Shown here piece after piece: positions 14,152 through 17,270 of a stretch of DNA of 17,270 nt (its first letter is position 1; every line of letters begins with the position of its first letter). The notes under the pieces were generated by a model. It was given only the letters and a program-made list of their open reading frames with translations. It did no database searches and was not told where the DNA came from. The translations under genes were made by a program, and so were the position numbers. Origin of the DNA: Nitratifractor sp. (GTDB lineage: Bacteria; Campylobacterota; Campylobacteria; Campylobacterales; Sulfurovaceae); contig WFYP01000078.1 in assembly GCA_015490055.1 (NCBI GenBank), positions 1 through 17,270 of the forward strand, in the 5' to 3' direction.

Positions 14152-14946
14152 ATGCAATTAAAAGATTTGGATAGTTATATTATAGAGGATATAGAGAGTG
14201 ACGACCACCCATCCGATTTTATAAAAAGAGATAAATACTTTGGATTAATACTTAGGCTTCCTAAAAAAGAGGATAGAGTTAGCATTGAATCTTACGCATT
14301 TTTAGTGAAAGATGGAGAAGTTTATCAATATAATAGAGATAAAAAAGATATTGAGCTATTAGGTTCTATAGATATGTTACAAAAAACATTAGAGCCACTG
14401 GTAGAAAAGTTAATTAGAGACATAAAGCAGTATCATATAAATGTTGATAAATTAGAAGAGTCGCTTTATGAAGGTAAAATAAGTAGTACATTTATGCAAG
14501 ATTGGCTACAGTATAAAAAAGATGTATCTTTAATAAATAGGTTAATGTTTCACGCCTCTATTGTTATGGAGCTTTTTATATCTCATTTAAAACGGGAGTA
14601 TAGCGATAAGTTTAATGTAAATGCATTTGATGATTTACACGAAGAGATAAGTAGAGTTAGAGATTTAGCAAAAGCGTGTGTAGAGAAGTTAGATAACCTG
14701 TATGACTTTTATCGTGCAAAAGTAGATGAAAAGATGAATAAAAATGTTTACTACTTAACTCTATTATCTGGAATATTCTTGCCACTTACACTAGCTACAG
14801 GCTTCTTTGGTATGAATACTGGGGGCTTACCATTTACAAACGATAGCATGGGTACATGGAAAGTTGTAGCAATATCGTTAGTTTTAGAAGTTATATTTTT
14901 TGTACCATTGATACTGCAAAACAGAAGACGAATAAAAAAGAGATAG
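14152..14946 (+). CDS. CorA-family divalent cation transporter
   Basis: 264 residues, shorter than E. coli CorA (316), mainly in the N-terminal cytosolic domain. It has a charged cytosolic region, a long helix (about 85-195) leading into the first membrane segment (200-219), the signature GMN at 220-222 (FFGMNTGGLPF), and a second membrane segment (about 237-255) ending in a basic tail NRRRIKKR. This is the pentameric CorA/ZntB channel plan for Mg2+, Co2+, Ni2+ or Zn2+. Because the loop after GMN has no acidic MPEL sequence, I leave the ion open. It is divergent from the YfdX operon, with its own promoter and terminator. Confidence 0.88.
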   Translation: MQLKDLDSYIIEDIESDDHPSDFIKRDKYFGLILRLPKKEDRVSIESYAFLVKDGEVYQYNRDKKDIELLGSIDMLQKTLEPLVEKLIRDIKQYHINVDKLEESLYEGKISSTFMQDWLQYKKDVSLINRLMFHASIVMELFISHLKREYSDKFNVNAFDDLHEEISRVRDLAKACVEKLDNLYDFYRAKVDEKMNKNVYYLTLLSGIFLPLTLATGFFGMNTGGLPFTNDSMGTWKVVAISLVLEVIFFVPLILQNRRRIKKR

Positions 14947-14967
14947 TCGCTTCTGTAGCGTCTATCT
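14941..14967 (+). terminator. Intrinsic terminator of the CorA-like gene
   Basis: agatagtcgct (14941-14951) pairs with agcgtctatct (14957-14967) over 11 positions with one T-T mismatch and a 5-base loop. The stop codon is inside the left arm. A pyrimidine-rich tract (actcttctttt) follows. Confidence 0.6.
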
Positions 14968-15085
14968 ACTCTTCTTTTGTACTCTTACATTTATACTAAA
15001 TCCAATAAAAAGCATATATTATCAATAATTTAGTAAATTACTTACTGGTTTTAAAATATTAAAATTTAAATAACTATAATAAAAC

Positions 15086-15114
15086 TTGACAAATATCTTG
15101 AAATATATTATACT
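15086..15114 (+). promoter_or_regulatory. Canonical sigma-70 promoter of the TetR/kinase operon
   Basis: TTGACA at 15086-15091 and TATACT at 15109-15114 are separated by exactly 17 bases. This is the only promoter in the window with a consensus -35 box. The predicted start near 15121 falls inside a quasi-palindrome. Confidence 0.75.
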
Positions 15115-15131
15115 TAGTTAAATTATTTAAG
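15113..15131. promoter_or_regulatory. Candidate TetR operator
   Basis: cttagttaa (15113-15121) and ttatttaag (15123-15131) are inverted repeats matching at 7 of 9 positions, centred on 15122. It overlaps the end of the -10 box and the predicted transcription start, the usual place for autorepression. AT-richness makes chance similarity plausible. Confidence 0.3.
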
Positions 15132-15139
15132 GATTTAGT

Positions 15140-15877
15140 ATGAAAATAACAAAATCAGCAAAAGAGAAGACAAAGATAAAAATATTAAAGAGTGCGGTTG
15201 ATTTGATTATAGAAAAAGGGTTTGAAAATACTACTCTTAGAGAGATTGCTAAAAATGCAGGGGTTAGTAATCCGACAATTTATAACTACTTTCCATCTAA
15301 AGAGAAGTTGCTTTTTGGATATATTGAGCAGAAACATAAGGAGGCAGTTGAGATTTTAGAGAGCATTGAAGATTTTAATACCTACACTTTGCGAGAACAA
15401 CTGCAAACTTTAATAGATACCGAACTAGAACTATATTTAGAAGATAGAGAGTTTGTACAGCAAATTGCAGATATGGTTTTTAACTCTAGCTCTTTGAAAC
15501 TTGGTAAATTATATAGCACTAATGAGCTTTTTGTACAAACTGTAAGAGGTATGCTAGATATTGCAATAGAGGCTGGCGAGATAGAGCAACCGCCATTTTT
15601 AGATTATTTGCCAACACTATTTTGGGATTACTATATTATGGTTGTGGCTTATTGGCTAAAAGATGATAGTGAAATGTTTGAAAATACAACAGCATTTATC
15701 GACCACTCTTTAGCGGTTATAGAGTCGCTTTTAGCTAGCGATATACTTAGTAAAGCAACAGATTTAGGTATGTTTGTATTTAAAACACACTTTCTTTCGG
15801 CTCTTAATAGCTTTGCAGTTAAGCCAAAAGGTTTTAAAGGAGTTAAGCGAAAGTTAGAGGATATCTTAAATGGATAA
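15140..15877 (+). CDS. TetR/AcrR-family transcriptional regulator
   Basis: 245 residues. The N-terminal helix-turn-helix is clear: ILKSAVDLIIEKGFENTTLREIAKNAGVSNPTIYNYFPSKEKLL at about residues 10-55. The ligand domain is unlike well-known members and contains an aromatic-rich segment (FLDYLPTLFWDYYIMVVAYW) that may line the pocket. The protein is longer than usual (about 190-210) by a basic C-terminal tail. Its stop overlaps the start of the kinase-like gene by eight bases (ATGGATAA), so both are made from one message and it probably controls its own operon. The inducer cannot be told from the sequence. Confidence 0.92.
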   Translation: MKITKSAKEKTKIKILKSAVDLIIEKGFENTTLREIAKNAGVSNPTIYNYFPSKEKLLFGYIEQKHKEAVEILESIEDFNTYTLREQLQTLIDTELELYLEDREFVQQIADMVFNSSSLKLGKLYSTNELFVQTVRGMLDIAIEAGEIEQPPFLDYLPTLFWDYYIMVVAYWLKDDSEMFENTTAFIDHSLAVIESLLASDILSKATDLGMFVFKTHFLSALNSFAVKPKGFKGVKRKLEDILNG

Positions 15878-17165
15878 GATACCTACAACAAAGCTACAGC
15901 GAACAAAAATTGTGGCTAAAGCAACTCTAAAAATTGGTATTAAAAAGAGCAAAGGCTTTATTGCCCGAAATTCTAAAGAGCAAACCCAAGAGGAGATTGG
16001 CGAAGTAATTTTGCAAGCTCTTAATGAGCTAAAGGGTGTTTCGGTAAAGATTGCTCAAACTTTGGTGCTTGGTATGCCATTTTTAGATGCAAGTTATTTA
16101 GAGAAAATTAGTAAAACTTTTGATTCTATTACACCAATAAATAGGGCACTTATTAGAAAAATTATAAAACAAGAGCTTGGCTCTTACCCAGAAGAGATTT
16201 TTGAAGAGTTTGACTTAAAGGCGTATGCAAGTGCAAGTTTAGGGCAAGTGCATAGGGCTAAATATAATGCTAAAGAGTTAGCTATAAAGGTGCAGTATCC
16301 AGGCATCGCTACAAGTATCGATAGCGATATGACACTAATAAAGTTTGCACTAAAACGCTTTAGTAAAGGTGCAGATGTAGAACATATTGTTAGCGAACTT
16401 CAAGATAGGCTAAATGAAGAGTTAGACTATTTGCACGAAGCAAAAAATGCTAAAAAGTTTATCTCTGCGAACAAGAAAAGCGATATTGTATTTCCTAAAG
16501 TTATTGATGAACTTACTACCAAAAAGGTGCTAGCTAGCGAATTTTTAGAGGGGCTTAGCTTTAAAGATTTTTTAGCAAGTAGCCCTAACCAAGAGCTAAG
16601 AGATAGGTATGCTCAACTAATTTTTGATAACTTTTTCGATACACTTTATGCAATCAAAACAATCCACGCCGACCCAAACCCTGGAAACTTTTTGTTTTTA
16701 AAAGATGGAAAGTTGGGTATTATAGATTTTGGTTGCACAAAAGTGGTTGATGAAGAGTTTTTAAAATCTTTTAATAAATTGCACCTCTCACTGATTGATG
16801 GTATAGATGATTTAGAGATAGCAAAACAGTATATGCAACTAGGAATGATAGACCCAGCAAGCGATGAAGAGATGCTAAAATTTTACAAAGAGATAATTAA
16901 CCCACTAGATACGATTTATATCGAAATTTTCAAGCAAGATAGATACAACTTTAAAGATAGCAATTACGCAAAAAGAGGATTTGACGCCATATTTACAGTA
17001 CAAACAAGGCAAGCAACTTCGGTTCAAAACTATAACAAAGATTATATATTTATAGACAGAACTTTGCTTGGGTATTACGCAATGTTCGAGCGAATGGGTG
17101 CTACTATCGATACTACTTATGTAAAAGAGTTGATGGGAAGGTATGATAAGGAAATTAAGAGTTAA
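15870..17165 (+). CDS. ABC1/UbiB (AarF) family atypical kinase
   Basis: 431 residues. Family elements in order: a K-x-x-Q motif reading KIAQ at 60-63 where KxGQ is usual, the alanine-rich nucleotide loop ASASLGQVHRA (120-130), the lysine K140 in AIKVQYPG, ELDYLHEA (184-191), HADPNPGN at 266-273 and the metal-binding DFG at 286-288. So the ATP site looks intact. Characterised relatives (UbiB, COQ8) are ATPases supporting quinone synthesis. There is no C-terminal transmembrane pair as in E. coli UbiB, so it is probably soluble or peripheral. It is coupled to a TetR regulator, not to ubi or men genes, so a role in quinone synthesis is not shown. The stop codon lies inside a 7-bp tandem repeat. 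Confidence 0.88.
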   Translation: MDKIPTTKLQRTKIVAKATLKIGIKKSKGFIARNSKEQTQEEIGEVILQALNELKGVSVKIAQTLVLGMPFLDASYLEKISKTFDSITPINRALIRKIIKQELGSYPEEIFEEFDLKAYASASLGQVHRAKYNAKELAIKVQYPGIATSIDSDMTLIKFALKRFSKGADVEHIVSELQDRLNEELDYLHEAKNAKKFISANKKSDIVFPKVIDELTTKKVLASEFLEGLSFKDFLASSPNQELRDRYAQLIFDNFFDTLYAIKTIHADPNPGNFLFLKDGKLGIIDFGCTKVVDEEFLKSFNKLHLSLIDGIDDLEIAKQYMQLGMIDPASDEEMLKFYKEIINPLDTIYIEIFKQDRYNFKDSNYAKRGFDAIFTVQTRQATSVQNYNKDYIFIDRTLLGYYAMFERMGATIDTTYVKELMGRYDKEIKS

Positions 17166-17188
17166 GAATTAAGAGTTAAGAGTTAAGA
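17154..17188. repeat. Heptanucleotide tandem repeat, five copies, spanning a stop codon
   Basis: Five consecutive units of (A/G)TTAAGA cover 17154-17160, 17161-17167, 17168-17174, 17175-17181 and 17182-17188, differing only at the first base. The kinase-like gene stop TAA (17163-17165) lies in the second unit, so the first units are coding and the rest intergenic. A unit of seven is not a multiple of three, so slippage would shift the reading frame. Confidence 0.8.
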
Positions 17189-17210
17189 GTTGTGTGTTGA
17201 GGTTGGAGTT

Positions 17211-17237
17211 GTCCTAATTTGGACTTGCGTTTTTTAT
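17211..17237 (+). terminator. Weak hairpin with T-run after the kinase-like gene
   Basis: gtcc (17211-17214) pairs with ggac (17221-17224) around taattt, followed after a few bases by tttttt. The four-base stem is short for an intrinsic terminator. An alternative is the end of a mobile element, which cannot be tested because the window stops at 17270. Confidence 0.25.
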
Positions 17238-17270
17238 GACCAGTATACAATTAACAAATATACCTATAAC

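Overview
The window looks like chromosomal DNA of a mesophilic Campylobacterota species, probably a free-living relative of Sulfurimonas or Sulfurovum. The base composition is strongly AT-rich. The gene order endonuclease III (divergent), PEB4-type periplasmic chaperone, class II fructose-bisphosphate aldolase is, as I recall it, the nth-peb4-fba order of Campylobacter jejuni. Intergenic -10 boxes with T-rich upstream tracts and mostly no -35 element also fit this group. Genus assignment is inference.

Positions 1-463 hold no gene. Positions 1-269 are bounded by a 33-bp terminal inverted repeat (31/33 matches) and contain two further long hairpins, so a single strand can fold into a three-way junction. 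The window begins exactly on the outer base of this element. A REP-like palindrome follows at 294-319.

Positions 464-4682 on the minus strand form a tight stress or envelope operon. In transcription order it contains a newly noticed 24-residue membrane microprotein ORF, XpaC-like, TelA-like, an SPFH (YdjI-like) protein ending in a GYF_2 domain, and a membrane-anchored double zinc-ribbon protein. It is divergent from pepD (M20 dipeptidase), which ends 3 bp from the convergent nth. Both divergent gene pairs, microprotein/pepD and nth/peb4, appear to share palindromic -10 elements.

Positions 6748-12070 on the plus strand carry peb4, a tandem PEB4 paralog that lacks exactly the parvulin domain, fba, a PLP enzyme of the ACC deaminase/D-cysteine desulfhydrase family, hisD and a DUF6524-like membrane protein. 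A bidirectional terminator closes this run at 12067-12092.

Positions 12105-14027 on the minus strand hold an apparent acid or envelope-stress operon: secreted YfdX-like protein, DUF1931 pseudodimeric histone-fold protein, and HdeD-like membrane protein. E. coli yfdX and hdeD belong to the same acid-resistance regulon. A histone-fold gene between their homologs is the most intriguing functional association in the window.

Positions 14152-17165 on the plus strand encode a short CorA-like transporter, then a TetR regulator that overlaps an ABC1/UbiB-family kinase-like gene by 8 bp. The kinase gene ends inside a 7-bp tandem repeat. The last 80 bases hold a small hairpin and nothing else I can name.

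All family names come from reading motifs by eye. No database search was run.
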